Source: PALSA-1355 sp031400775
GTDB taxonomy: Bacteria; Planctomycetota; Planctomycetia; Pirellulales; PALSA-1355
DNA length: 10,464 nt
Reading direction: 5' to 3'
Assembly: GCA_031400775.1 (NCBI GenBank)
Contig: JANNQN010000037.1
Span: forward strand, 1-10,464
The position numbers and the translations under genes were made by a program. The notes beneath the pieces are model-generated. The model searched no databases, was not told the origin of the DNA, and worked only from the letters and a program-made list of their open reading frames with translations. Positions 1-7,690 of the stretch are shown here, piece by piece. Position 1 is the stretch's first letter. Each line of letters starts with the position of its first letter.

Positions 1-433
1 CGACCTGCTGCTCCGCGGAAACCAAGGGAGCCATCGCGCGCCAATACGACGGCGCGGCGTCGAACGTGCGACCGACGTAGATCAACGTTCGGCCTGGACG
101 CTCCGCCAGCCACTCGTCGAACCACTCGATGACCTCGGGCGATGGCGCGGCGTAGTCGTCGGGAAACCACACGATTGCGTCGACCGATTCCATATCCGAA
201 GTGATCAGCGTGCGGCGGAAGGCGACCGTGTGACCCGCCGCCGAGAACATGCCGGCCAACACATCGGTGCCGTTGACGCTGGCGCCAATCAGCGGGACCT
301 GCGATTGGCCGTAATACGCCGGCAAAACGGCTTCGGCGCAGCCGGCGATCAACACGAGCGAGCCGCACAGTGCGGCCCGAATACGCCGTGCGACACGCAG
401 GCTGCCGATATCGGTGGTGCATGGTGTTTTCAT
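1..433 (-). CDS. DUF4350-type lipoprotein, 3' end cut by window edge
   Basis: The first 144 codons are visible and the frame stays open to the left edge. The ATG overlaps the stop of the DUF4129 gene as ATGA, which fixes the start and suggests translational coupling. The N-terminus has basic residues (RRIR, 16-19), a hydrophobic stretch (21-31) and a lipobox-like IAGC (29-32), so it is probably an exported lipoprotein anchored through Cys32. The following part (YYGQSQVPLIGASVNGTDVL, 40-59, then an AAGHTV segment) resembles the start of DUF4350 domains: a short strand, then an S-x-N-G-T-D-x-L stretch and a helix. Residues 84-121 (DAIVWFPDDY, TLIYVG) look like alternating strands of a Rossmann-like or GATase-like fold. 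The biochemical role of DUF4350 is not established; it recurs next to MoxR, DUF58 and DUF4129 genes. The family call is from memory of this pattern, and the missing C-terminus prevents a firmer statement. Confidence 0.72.
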   Translation of the reverse strand, partial: MKTPCTTDIGSLRVARRIRAALCGSLVLIAGCAEAVLPAYYGQSQVPLIGASVNGTDVLAGMFSAAGHTVAFRRTLITSDMESVDAIVWFPDDYAAPSPEVIEWFDEWLAERPGRTLIYVGRTFDAAPSYWRAMAPLVSAEQQV

Positions 434-1161
434 GTGCCACCCCGCGATACGAGTTGCTCGAACAGGGGCAATTGGCTCCAGCAGGCCTCGAAGCCAGCGC
501 GGTCCAAGGCGCGGCGACCGAAGAAAACGTCCTCGAAGGCGGTCATGGTCAATTCCAAGGGCGGCCGCAGTGGCGGCGACTTGCCGAGCTCGCGCAAGTA
601 CTGGCGATTGGTCTTGCCCTTGGCCAGCCGGATCATGGCGAAGCGGTCGAGCTCGACCAACTGATAGCTGAACAAATAGATGATGGCCTCGCTATAATTG
701 CCCTCTTGGTAGTGCCGGCGCGCTTCGCCCAGCAAGTCGCCGCGCGAGCGATCGGTCATGAACGGCAGCGATTCAACAGCTGCGCGGTGCGCCGGTGCCG
801 CCGCCTTCTTGGGATCGACCTGCCGACGGGTGCGATTGCGCACGGTATACACGATGAAAGCGACAAGTGCCACGAGCGTTACCGTCAGTATTCCCCAGGC
901 CAGGTAGCGGAGAAACTCGCCATCGAACTCGAGCGGCTTCCGCGTTGCGGGCGTAGGCGGCAGCGTGAGCGGTCGAAGCGTGTCGCGCTCGGCGTCGTAC
1001 CAGGTATATCTCCCCTGCTCAAACGCCTCGTGGCCGGCGTCAACCGATCCAGGCGCTTCGGCGGCGCAGGCCGGCGATGGCTGCACGCCAATCGCGACGA
1101 CCGCGACATAAAAAACCATCGTCGCGACAACTCGCTCCAAGTTCCGCGCTTCGATGCTCAT
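430..1161 (-). CDS. DUF4129 domain protein, single-pass membrane
   Basis: This is a 243-residue protein. A hydrophobic segment at about 11-34, ending in a possible signal peptidase site (ACAAEA, 31-36), suggests an exported N-terminal part. Residues 35-85 form a short extracytoplasmic region, 87-107 a clear membrane span (ending in VRNRTRR, a positive-inside stop), and 108-243 a cytoplasmic portion. The cytoplasmic part matches the DUF4129 pattern: EARRHYQEGNYSEAIIYLF (146-164), then a helix with LDRFAMIRLAKGKTNRQYLREL (171-192) and FEDVFFGRR (209-217). It resembles a helical-repeat interaction domain. DUF4129 function is unknown; the family sits beside MoxR ATPases and may couple them to the envelope (inference). 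The ATG overlaps the preceding gene's stop by 4 bases, and its own TGA overlaps the next start in the same way. Confidence 0.82.
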   Translation of the reverse strand: MSIEARNLERVVATMVFYVAVVAIGVQPSPACAAEAPGSVDAGHEAFEQGRYTWYDAERDTLRPLTLPPTPATRKPLEFDGEFLRYLAWGILTVTLVALVAFIVYTVRNRTRRQVDPKKAAAPAHRAAVESLPFMTDRSRGDLLGEARRHYQEGNYSEAIIYLFSYQLVELDRFAMIRLAKGKTNRQYLRELGKSPPLRPPLELTMTAFEDVFFGRRALDRAGFEACWSQLPLFEQLVSRGGT

Positions 1162-1967
1162 CCGATCTGCCTCGTCAGGCGTTCTCGCTGAGCGCGCAAA
1201 AACAACTCAACCTCCCAGCCTTCGTTGCGGATTCGCTGATCGAGATAGCTCAAAAAACGGGCCACGGTGAAGTACACGACCACGATCCACAGCACCGCCT
1301 GAAAGGCGGCCGAATCGGCGACCTGGCCGGCCTCAAAACCCAACAGCAAGGCCAACAGCACCCGTTGGGTGACATAGAGCGCCACGACCAGCAGCGGGGC
1401 GAGAATCATCGTGCCCAGGCCGCGCAACAAGAACTCACCGCTATTGCCCCGGTGCAGTAGTCCGTTACGCGCCAAGGTCGAGATCTGTCCCGGTCGCCCC
1501 ACGAGCGGATTGCGTTCGAGCAGGATCACTTCGTTCAAAAAGGGCCACAGCACGTAGGGAATAATCCAGGTGATGACCGGCACGATCAGGACCGTTCGCA
1601 ACACGACCTGCAACAACAGTAGTTGCGGCAGACAGCTCAAGAAATCCCGCGCGATCCGTCCGCCGCGCGGTTTGTCCACGAACAGGGCTTGTCCCAGGTA
1701 AAGCGTCAACGGCGCGGTCGCCAACGGCGCTTCGATCATCACCAGCAGCACCGCCCAATACCAGGTGATGCCCCAATTCTCTTGCAGAAATGCGTCGCCG
1801 GCCTGCCAGCTCAGTAGCCAGTGGTTCAACAGCGCGAAGGGAAGTATCCCGGCCAGCGCGCTTGCGGCCAGCCGACCGCCGTGCCGGCCGGCGACGTGTA
1901 GCGCCAGGTCGAGGTTCTCGAGCCAGGTGCGTTCACAGATTGCGATGCGAGCTTGATCGAGTTGCAC
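1158..1967 (-). CDS. Polytopic membrane protein of unknown function in the SpoIIM/DUF4129 cluster
   Basis: This is a 269-residue integral membrane protein. Hydrophobic spans are seen at roughly 34-53, 68-92, 113-140, 183-211 and 222-239, so five or six crossings are likely. The C-terminus carries YLDQRIRNEGWEVEL (241-255) followed by a charged tail. A motif of the type Y-x-D-x-R-x-R-x-E-G-x-x-x-E-L ends many polytopic proteins found near DUF4129 and MoxR genes, so it probably belongs with them, though I cannot name a family with certainty. The start is a GTG placed 2 bases after the SpoIIM stop; no ATG nearby gives a better N-terminus. The stop overlaps the DUF4129 start as ATGA. With no signal peptide and no catalytic motif, a scaffolding or channel-like role is only a guess. 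Confidence 0.75.
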   Translation of the reverse strand: MQLDQARIAICERTWLENLDLALHVAGRHGGRLAASALAGILPFALLNHWLLSWQAGDAFLQENWGITWYWAVLLVMIEAPLATAPLTLYLGQALFVDKPRGGRIARDFLSCLPQLLLLQVVLRTVLIVPVITWIIPYVLWPFLNEVILLERNPLVGRPGQISTLARNGLLHRGNSGEFLLRGLGTMILAPLLVVALYVTQRVLLALLLGFEAGQVADSAAFQAVLWIVVVYFTVARFLSYLDQRIRNEGWEVELFLRAQRERLTRQIG

Positions 1968-1969
1968 GG

Positions 1970-2929
1970 TTAGCGCCTCGCCGCCAGTCCCAGGCCCACG
2001 ACGTAAAATGCCAGCAAGAGGGCGGTGAGCACGGCCACGGCGGCCTTAAGAACGTAGGGAGCGGCCGAGGGAGACACGAATCCTTCGATCACCGCGGCCA
2101 GGCAAAACAGCACTACGGCGGCTGCCACCATCGGACCGGCGAGCACGGCCGCGCGCCGCAGCGACGCCATCCGCTCCAGCCCGCCGGTGGAAATCAGCGA
2201 AAACCCCAAGCGCATACCGGCCCCGGATGCAAAGACGATCGCCGTCAGCTCGAACGGCCCGTGCGCGGTCACGAACTGCAAGAAGTTATCGCGCTGCGGC
2301 ACGGTGAGCATGTGGCCGAACACGGCGCCCAACTGCACGGCGTTGGAGAGGGTGATGAACAGCCCGCCGACGCCGAGCAACAGTCCGCCGGCAAAACAGC
2401 GCAGCCCGATGCCGGCGTTGTTCAGCACGTAAAATCCGGTCATCGCGGTATTGGTGTCGACGTCGCGACCGACGAGCGGAGCCGAATAGCTGGCTTCCAT
2501 GCTGGCCATCGTGACTTCGCCGATCACCTGTTCGGCATAGGGGCGCGAGGCATATCCGAGCCACATGGAAAGGCCGAACGCGCCCCAAAAAATGACGAAG
2601 GCCAGCCACAGCGTTCGATCGGACAGCATGCGACGCGGCAGCTCGACGAACATTTCGTGGCTCCAATCGCGAAAGCGAAACGTCTGGCTGCGATACAGTT
2701 GATTGTGCGCCCGGCCCACCAGGGCGTGCAAATAACCGACCGTGTCGGGCGGAAGTTGATAGGCGTCGGCCAGGGCCAGATCGGCGCAGGCCGCTCGATA
2801 GAGGCTGGCGAAGCGCGAAACCGCCGCCGCGCCCATCCGCCTGGGGCCGCGCCGTTCCAATTCAAGGCAAAGCGACTCCAAATCGCGCCACCCGTCGCGC
2901 CGCTGTTCCAGAAGCTGAGCGACTTTCAT
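1970..2929 (-). CDS. Stage II sporulation protein M (SpoIIM/DUF95) family membrane protein
   Basis: This is a 319-residue protein. Residues 1-105 are soluble and helical with many Arg and Glu residues. Membrane spans follow at about 107-125, 165-200, 225-245, 262-282 and 293-314. Family signatures are HGPFELTAIVFASGAGMRLG (223-242) and IEGFVSPS (281-288), both typical of SpoIIM/DUF95. In Bacillus, SpoIIM is a membrane partner of the SpoIID/SpoIIP peptidoglycan-degrading complex during engulfment. Outside spore formers the family is widespread and uncharacterised, so no sporulation role should be read into this gene. The reading frame is open for 29 codons upstream, but the ATG at 2929 overlaps the RDD gene's TGA as ATGA and begins a sensible N-terminus (MKVAQLLEQR), so I chose it. 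The stop lies 2 bases before the next gene. Confidence 0.88.
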   Translation of the reverse strand: MKVAQLLEQRRDGWRDLESLCLELERRGPRRMGAAAVSRFASLYRAACADLALADAYQLPPDTVGYLHALVGRAHNQLYRSQTFRFRDWSHEMFVELPRRMLSDRTLWLAFVIFWGAFGLSMWLGYASRPYAEQVIGEVTMASMEASYSAPLVGRDVDTNTAMTGFYVLNNAGIGLRCFAGGLLLGVGGLFITLSNAVQLGAVFGHMLTVPQRDNFLQFVTAHGPFELTAIVFASGAGMRLGFSLISTGGLERMASLRRAAVLAGPMVAAAVVLFCLAAVIEGFVSPSAAPYVLKAAVAVLTALLLAFYVVGLGLAARR

Positions 2930-3750
2930 GTCTGCGCCGCCTCCGCGATCTCGCTCGGTGCTTCCGCTTCGACACCGGGTCGATCGGCGATGAACTTGCG
3001 ATAGTACAGCGCGCACAACAGCAAGTCGGGATTCGTGTCGGCAGGCAGTCCCAAGCGCTGGCCCAACGGCCCGGCCAGCGTGCTGGCGATTTCATAGCGC
3101 CGCGCCGCCGAGAACAGCTTCCGCCTGGCGACGTACACCGAAAGCGCGTGGGCCATGGCGCGGTTGGGCGAAAATTCGATGGGCAACGACTGCGAAAAGC
3201 GGATCACCTCGGCGTCGTTGACGCGCACGAGTCCCCCCAGCACGCGACGCTTCTCGACAACCACGATCGTGCCGCACGCCAGGTCGCCCAGTCGTTGAAA
3301 ACGTTCGGTGGCGGCCATCACGACCAGCCCCAGCACGTACAGCGGGATGCCAACTCCCACGATCGGCATGGCGTCGACGTCGCGCAATACATTGCGCAGT
3401 ACGGCCTGCAAGGCGTTGATTGGCTGGCCCTCGACGGTCAACACGCGCAAACCCAGCAGCCGCTTGCCCGGCGTCTGGCCGTTCCAGACGGTCTCGAAGA
3501 ACCCGCCGTAAAACCAAGAAAGGCCAAACCAGGTCACGAGGATCACGCTCAGGCCAACGCCGTCGGCGCCGATCGCGAAAAACGACGTACACACGAGAAA
3601 CACCAGAAACATCGTCCCGGCGCGCAGCAGCAAATCGACGGCGAAGGCCGGCAAGCGGCGAAAGGGCCCGGCCAGCACGTAGGAAAACGCGATGTTCTCG
3701 GGAGTCGCAATTTCGTAGCGCGAATCGAGTTGTCGCGGCGGCTTGGGCAT
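2926..3750 (-). CDS. RDD family membrane protein
   Basis: This is a 274-residue protein and the first gene of the five-gene minus-strand cluster. RDD features are present: R32 and D39 in RLPAFAVDLLLRAG (32-45), the loop WNGQTPGKRLLGLRVL (89-104), RNVLRDVDAMP (119-129), and the closing ERFQRLGDLACGTIVV (149-164). Membrane spans are at about 35-58, 64-84 and 127-147. A cytoplasmic extension of about 105 residues (168-274) follows, helical and charged, longer than in minimal RDD proteins. RDD proteins are often membrane subunits of unknown or transport-related function; in this context partnership with SpoIIM and DUF4129 is likely (inference). The frame continues 37 codons upstream, but that part overlaps an intergenic inverted repeat and reads as low-complexity Ala/Asn, so the ATG at 3750 is preferred. 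No strong ribosome binding site is visible. Confidence 0.88.
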   Translation of the reverse strand: MPKPPRQLDSRYEIATPENIAFSYVLAGPFRRLPAFAVDLLLRAGTMFLVFLVCTSFFAIGADGVGLSVILVTWFGLSWFYGGFFETVWNGQTPGKRLLGLRVLTVEGQPINALQAVLRNVLRDVDAMPIVGVGIPLYVLGLVVMAATERFQRLGDLACGTIVVVEKRRVLGGLVRVNDAEVIRFSQSLPIEFSPNRAMAHALSVYVARRKLFSAARRYEIASTLAGPLGQRLGLPADTNPDLLLCALYYRKFIADRPGVEAEAPSEIAEAAQT

Positions 3751-3792
3751 TCGGCCATTATTCGCCGCCGCGGCCAATGCGGCAAGCGCGCT

Positions 3793-3897
3793 GGGGTTTG
3801 GGGATTGGAGAAGGTCGAGGCGTTGTTCCGGTCCTTCAACCAGCAACGCGGCACTGACCATTCAGTTCCAACCCCCAGCCCCCAATCCCCAAACCCC
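3793..3897. repeat. 16-base perfect inverted repeat in the divergent intergenic region
   Basis: Arms at 3793-3808 (GGGGTTTGGGGATTGG) and 3882-3897 (its exact reverse complement) flank 73 bases. Both arms are G/C-run strings with A/T interruptions, a style that differs from the adjacent coding DNA. The repeat lies between the RDD gene (minus) and the SDR gene (plus). It could be a copy pair of a dispersed intergenic repeat, a long-loop stem in a transcript, or a protein-binding site. The arms are directly visible; the role is unknown. Confidence 0.7.
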
Positions 3898-3910
3898 TCC
3901 TCACGCTCCC

Positions 3911-3938
3911 TTGTCAGCGGAAAAACGCAAGTTACAGT
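3911..3938 (+). promoter_or_regulatory. Candidate sigma70-type promoter for the SDR gene
   Basis: TTGTCA (3911-3916) matches the -35 consensus at five of six positions. TACAGT (3933-3938) matches the -10 consensus at four of six, with 16 bases between. Transcription would start near 3945, giving a leader of about 43 bases. AAGGA (3973-3977) lies 10 bases before the ATG. The position is right but the -10 is weak, so this is tentative. Confidence 0.35.
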
Positions 3939-3987
3939 TGCGAGTACTACGAGTTATGCCCATCCCCGGCCCAAGGAAATCGACATC

Positions 3988-4719
3988 ATGCGACTGGCAG
4001 GCAAAACAGCGGTAATCACCGGTGGCGCCACGGGCATCGGCCAGGCCATCGCCACGGTCTTTGCTCAGGAAGGTTGCCGCGTGGCCATCGCGGGTCGCCG
4101 CGAGGACAAGCTGCGCCGCGCCGCCAGCGCCTGGACCGGCGAGCCCAAGATTCTCACGCACACGGTCGACGTCGCCGATCGCACGAGCGTCGTGGAACTG
4201 TTCCGCTGGGCGCAACAAACCTTGGGCCACGTCGACATCCTGGTGAACAACGCCGGCATCAACACGCCCAAACGCACGATGGCCGACATGCCGCCGGAGA
4301 CGTGGGACGAAGTGATGGCGATCAACGCCACGGGCACCTACAACTGCATGCACGCCGTGCTGCCGCTCATGCGGGCCCGCAAGGACGGATTGATCATCAA
4401 CATGGACTCGATCTCGGGCCAGCGCGCCAGCGTGCTGGGGGGCGTGGCTTATTGCGCGTCGAAGTTTGCAATGACGGCGCTGGGCACCTGCGTGGCGCTC
4501 GAGGAAGGGGGCAACGGCATTCGCGTGACCAGCATATGCCCCGGCGAAGTCGACACGCCGCTGCTCGAAGGGCGCCCCACGCCGGTCAGCGCCGAGCACC
4601 GCGCGCGGATTCTGCAGCCGGAAGACGTCGCGGCCGCCGCGCTGATGGTGGCCTGCCTGCCCCCGCGCGCCCACGTGTACGAGCTGGTCATCAAGCCGAC
4701 CTGGCAGGAGTTTTCGTGA
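3988..4719 (+). CDS. Short-chain dehydrogenase/reductase (classical SDR)
   Basis: This is a 243-residue NAD(P)-dependent oxidoreductase of usual classical SDR length. The nucleotide-binding glycine motif TGGATGIG is at 11-18, DV at 61-62 and NNAG at 87-90. Catalytic residues read as N113, S141 (SISG), Y155 and K159 (YCASK); CPGEVDTP (184-191) follows the active site. The stretch AGRRED (35-40) after the second strand, with Arg37-Arg38, suggests NADP(H) preference (inference). The C-terminus ELVIKPTWQEF resembles that of YdfG-like reductases acting on hydroxy acids or small carbonyls, but the substrate cannot be read from sequence. The spacing between S141 and Y155 is one residue longer than is common. 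AAGGA lies 10 bases before the ATG. The gene is alone on its strand, divergent from the RDD cluster and convergent with korB, so context does not reveal its pathway. Confidence 0.93.
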   Translation: MRLAGKTAVITGGATGIGQAIATVFAQEGCRVAIAGRREDKLRRAASAWTGEPKILTHTVDVADRTSVVELFRWAQQTLGHVDILVNNAGINTPKRTMADMPPETWDEVMAINATGTYNCMHAVLPLMRARKDGLIINMDSISGQRASVLGGVAYCASKFAMTALGTCVALEEGGNGIRVTSICPGEVDTPLLEGRPTPVSAEHRARILQPEDVAAAALMVACLPPRAHVYELVIKPTWQEFS

Positions 4720-4734
4720 CGCGCTTGAAGAGGC

Positions 4735-4756
4735 CGCGCGCCACTCGAGGCGTGCG
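4735..4756 (+). terminator. GC-rich stem-loop between convergent SDR and korB genes
   Basis: CGCGCGCC (4735-4742) can pair with GGCGTGCG (4749-4756) around a 6-base loop, giving 8 pairs including one G-U in plus-strand RNA. It starts 15 bases after the SDR stop and ends 8 bases before the end of korB on the other strand. There is no U-run after it, so it is at best a weak intrinsic terminator or a 3' end stabiliser. The G-U becomes a C-A mismatch in the minus transcript, so it fits the SDR message better. Confidence 0.35.
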
Positions 4757-4764
4757 ACCGAATT

Positions 4765-5784
4765 CTATTCCACGCGCCAGGTTTCGCCGCTGTTGAAGAG
4801 GGTTTGCAGGTCGCCTTTGCCGCGCTTCTGGGCGGCGGCGATCTGTTCGCTCAGCCGTTCTTCGTAACGCGGGGCGTCGATCGAGCGGTACACGCCGATC
4901 GGCTCAGGGAAGTCTGGGTGGCTCATGCGGCTCAGCAAATAGGCCAAGGTCGGCTCGGCGGCCTGCTCGTCGTGGAACAGCAGGTCGTCTTCCGAAATGC
5001 CCTTACCCAATTCGACCACCTCGGGCGTGATGCCGTTCAGGCGGATGCCCTTGTCGCGGTTCTTGCCGAAGATCAGCGGCTTGCCGTGCTCTAGCTCCAA
5101 GGTTGCGTCGGCCTTCACGTCGCGGCCGGTGGCATAATCGAAAGCGCCGTCGTTAAACACGTTGCAATTCTGGTACACCTCGACGAACGACGTGCCCACG
5201 TGCTCGGCCGCGCGTTTCAGCACCATCGAGAGGTGCTTGATGTTCACGTCGATCGAACGCGCCACGAACGTGGCCTCGCAGCCGATCGCCACCGACAAGG
5301 GATGCAGAGGATTGTCGATCACGCCGTTGGGCGTGCTCTTGGTCACTTGACCCAACACCGAGGTGGGCGAGTACTGCCCCTTGGTCAGTCCGTAAATACG
5401 GTTGTTGAACAGCACGATGTTGATATCCAGATTGCGCCGGATGCAGTGCATCAGGTGATTGCCGCCGATCGACAGGGCATCGCCGTCGCCGGTGATCACC
5501 CAAACGGACAAATCGGGCCGCGCCACCTTAACGCCCGAGGCAATGGCCGGCGCCCGGCCGTGAATCGAGTGGATGCCGTAGGTGTTCACGTAATAGGGAA
5601 ATCGGCTGGAGCAGCCGATTCCCGAAACGAACACCGTCTTTTCCGGCGGCACGCCCAACGTGGGCAATACCTTTTTCATCTGGGCCAGGATGGAGTAATC
5701 GCCACAGCCGGGGCACCAGCGAACTTCCTGGTCGCTGGCAAAGTCTCCGGGTGTGAGTACCGGCAGCGCTGTTTCAGTGCTCAT
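4765..5784 (-). CDS. korB: 2-oxoacid:ferredoxin oxidoreductase beta subunit (2-oxoglutarate type)
   Basis: This 339-residue thiamine-diphosphate subunit pairs with the upstream alpha subunit to convert 2-oxoglutarate plus CoA to succinyl-CoA and CO2 while reducing ferredoxin, reversibly. Four cysteines suit one [4Fe-4S] cluster: C24 and C27 in RWCPGCGDYS, C58 in GIGCSSRFPYY, and C207 in YQNCNVF; their spacing is that of the archaeal and bacterial OFOR beta family. The ThDP/Mg motif runs from GDGDALS (99-105) to FNN (126-128). LTKGQYSPTS (133-142) and HSIHGRAPAIASG (72-84) are KorB hallmarks. The ATG at 5784 starts just before the conserved region; a longer open frame to 6108 lies inside korA and is rejected. 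A weak GAGAG-like ribosome site precedes it. It follows korA by 38 bases, so one transcript is likely. Pyruvate or another 2-oxoacid cannot be excluded as substrate. Confidence 0.93.
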   Translation of the reverse strand: MSTETALPVLTPGDFASDQEVRWCPGCGDYSILAQMKKVLPTLGVPPEKTVFVSGIGCSSRFPYYVNTYGIHSIHGRAPAIASGVKVARPDLSVWVITGDGDALSIGGNHLMHCIRRNLDINIVLFNNRIYGLTKGQYSPTSVLGQVTKSTPNGVIDNPLHPLSVAIGCEATFVARSIDVNIKHLSMVLKRAAEHVGTSFVEVYQNCNVFNDGAFDYATGRDVKADATLELEHGKPLIFGKNRDKGIRLNGITPEVVELGKGISEDDLLFHDEQAAEPTLAYLLSRMSHPDFPEPIGVYRSIDAPRYEERLSEQIAAAQKRGKGDLQTLFNSGETWRVE

Positions 5785-5822
5785 TCTCGACTCTCTGGTT
5801 GTAACTGTTACGTGGGCCTGAA

Positions 5823-7673
5823 TTACTTCAGCATTTCTTCGATCTTCTCGGTCACTTCGCGGATGGCAAACGGCTTGCCTTGAATTTTGTTCAGCCCGAT
5901 GGCGTCGACCAGAAACTGGGCGCGGATCACCATACGCAACTGGCCGCGATTCAGCTCGGGTATCAAGACCTTGTCGAAGCGGCTGATGATCTCGCCAAGA
6001 TTGGATGGAAACGGATTCAAATAGCGCAAGTGCACGTGCGAGACCGAGCGGCCCCGGCTCTGCGCCGCTCGCACCGCGGTGGCACAAGCGCCGTAGGTTC
6101 CGCCCCAACTAATCACCAGCAGCTTGCCGCTCGTGGGGCCGTCGATCGCCTGCGGCGGAATGTCGTTGGCCACCAGGGCGACCTTGCGCGCCCGCAGATT
6201 GACCATGTGCTCGTGATTGGCCGGCTCGTAGTTCACATTGCCCGTGATGTCTTGCTTCTCCAAGCCGCCGATACGGTGCATCAGCCCTGGCGTGCCGGGC
6301 AAAGCCCAGGGCCGCGCCAGTCGCTCGTCGCGGGCGTAGGGCATGAAGGTTTCGCCGTTCTCCTTAGGCCCCGGGTGCGAGACGTGGATCTGCGGCAGGT
6401 TGTCGACCTCCGGCACATTCCAGGGCTCGGCGCCGTTGGCGATATAGCCGTCGGTCAGGATGAACACGGGCGTCATGTACCGCACGGCGATCCGCCAGGC
6501 GTCGAAGGCCGCGTTGAAGCAATCGGCAGGGCTCGAGGCGGCCACGATCGGCACGGGGCATTCGCCGTTGCGGCCGAACAGAGCCTGCAACAAGTCGGCT
6601 TGTTCGGTCTTGGTCGGCAGTCCCGTGCTGGGGCCGCCGCGCTGTACGTTGATAATCAACAATGGAAGCTCTGTCATGACCGCCAGCCCGATGGCTTCGG
6701 TTTTAAGCGCGATGCCTGGACCGCTCGAGGCGGTCACGCCCATGGCGCCGGCGAAAGCAGCTCCCAGAGCCGAGGTGACGGCGGCGATCTCGTCTTCCGC
6801 CTGAAACGTTCGCACGCCAAAGTTCTTGTGCCGGACCAGCTCGTGCAAAATATCGCTGGCCGGGGTGATCGGGTAGCTGCCGTAGAAAATCTCGCACCCG
6901 CTGCGCTGGGCGGCGGCCACGAGGCCCCAGGCCAGGGCCTGATTACCCGTGATGTTGCGATACAAGCCCGGCTTCAGTTCGGCCTTGCTGACCATGAACT
7001 GGCTGGCCATGGCGTCGGTGGTTTCGCCATAGTTGTAGCCGGCCTTGAGTGCCCGGCGGTTGGCCTCGGCCACGGCGGGCATCTTGCCGAATTTTTCGTC
7101 GATGTAGCGCATCGTCGGCTCAAGCGAGCGATCGTAGAGCCAGAAGGTGAGCCCCATGGCGTAGAAGTTGCGGCAGCGGTCGCTCTCCTTCAGTCCTAGC
7201 CCCAAGCCTTCAACGGCCAGCCGAGTCAAGCGCGTCATTTCGACCGGAAACAGTTGATAGCCGTCCAAGCTGCCATCGTCCAACGGGCTGTTTTTGTAGC
7301 CCGCCTGGGCCATGCCTTTTTCGTCAAACGCGTCTTTGTTGACGATCAGAATGCCGCCGGTCACCAGATCGACCAGGTTGGTCACTAGCGCCGCCGGGTT
7401 CATCGCCACCAGCGCGTCGACCTGGTCGCCGGGAGTAAAGATTTCGGTGCTGGCAAAGCGGATCTGGAAACCGCTCACGCCCGCCTTGGTGCCTCGCGGA
7501 GCTCGAATTTCGGCCGGAAAATCGGGAAACGTGGCGATGTCGTTGCCGGCTAATGCCGAGGTGTTGGTCAATTGCGTGCCGGCCAATTGCATGCCGTCGC
7601 CCGAATCGCCGCAGAAGCGAACCGTGGCGGCATCGAGCTCGACGATTGATTTTGTGCGGGTAATGGTGGCCAT
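5823..7673 (-). CDS. korA: 2-oxoacid:ferredoxin oxidoreductase alpha subunit (gamma-alpha fusion)
   Basis: This is a 616-residue protein with the usual fused layout. The gamma domain comes first (about 17-215; VRFCGDSGDGMQLAG at 18-32), followed by the alpha pyrimidine-binding domain (about 238-415) and a C-terminal transketolase-like domain (about 515-616). YPITP (267-271), the motif linked to CoA and 2-oxoacid binding, is intact. R345 and T354 in QRGGPSTGLPTKTEQ have the nine-residue separation of the substrate-binding Arg and Thr described for the Sulfolobus enzyme. LNRGQLRMVIR (574-584) is a conserved KorA feature. No iron-sulfur cysteine cluster or delta ferredoxin-like domain is fused, so electrons must leave through the beta subunit to a separate ferredoxin not encoded here. 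The ATG at 7673 has AGAAGGA about 14 bases upstream, a rather long spacing. The gene leads a korA-korB operon preceded by a 644-base noncoding region. Confidence 0.94.
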   Translation of the reverse strand: MATITRTKSIVELDAATVRFCGDSGDGMQLAGTQLTNTSALAGNDIATFPDFPAEIRAPRGTKAGVSGFQIRFASTEIFTPGDQVDALVAMNPAALVTNLVDLVTGGILIVNKDAFDEKGMAQAGYKNSPLDDGSLDGYQLFPVEMTRLTRLAVEGLGLGLKESDRCRNFYAMGLTFWLYDRSLEPTMRYIDEKFGKMPAVAEANRRALKAGYNYGETTDAMASQFMVSKAELKPGLYRNITGNQALAWGLVAAAQRSGCEIFYGSYPITPASDILHELVRHKNFGVRTFQAEDEIAAVTSALGAAFAGAMGVTASSGPGIALKTEAIGLAVMTELPLLIINVQRGGPSTGLPTKTEQADLLQALFGRNGECPVPIVAASSPADCFNAAFDAWRIAVRYMTPVFILTDGYIANGAEPWNVPEVDNLPQIHVSHPGPKENGETFMPYARDERLARPWALPGTPGLMHRIGGLEKQDITGNVNYEPANHEHMVNLRARKVALVANDIPPQAIDGPTSGKLLVISWGGTYGACATAVRAAQSRGRSVSHVHLRYLNPFPSNLGEIISRFDKVLIPELNRGQLRMVIRAQFLVDAIGLNKIQGKPFAIREVTEKIEEMLK

Positions 7674-7690
7674 GAGCTGGATGTGGTTCC

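Noticed and set aside
1790..3004. Plus-strand frame of 404 codons across the SpoIIM gene
   Set aside because: It lies opposite a well-supported SpoIIM-family protein and its translation is His/Arg/Gln-rich, a signature of a shadow frame.
5785..6108. N-terminal extension of the korB frame
   Set aside because: It lies wholly inside korA, and the KorB family starts close to the ATG at 5784.
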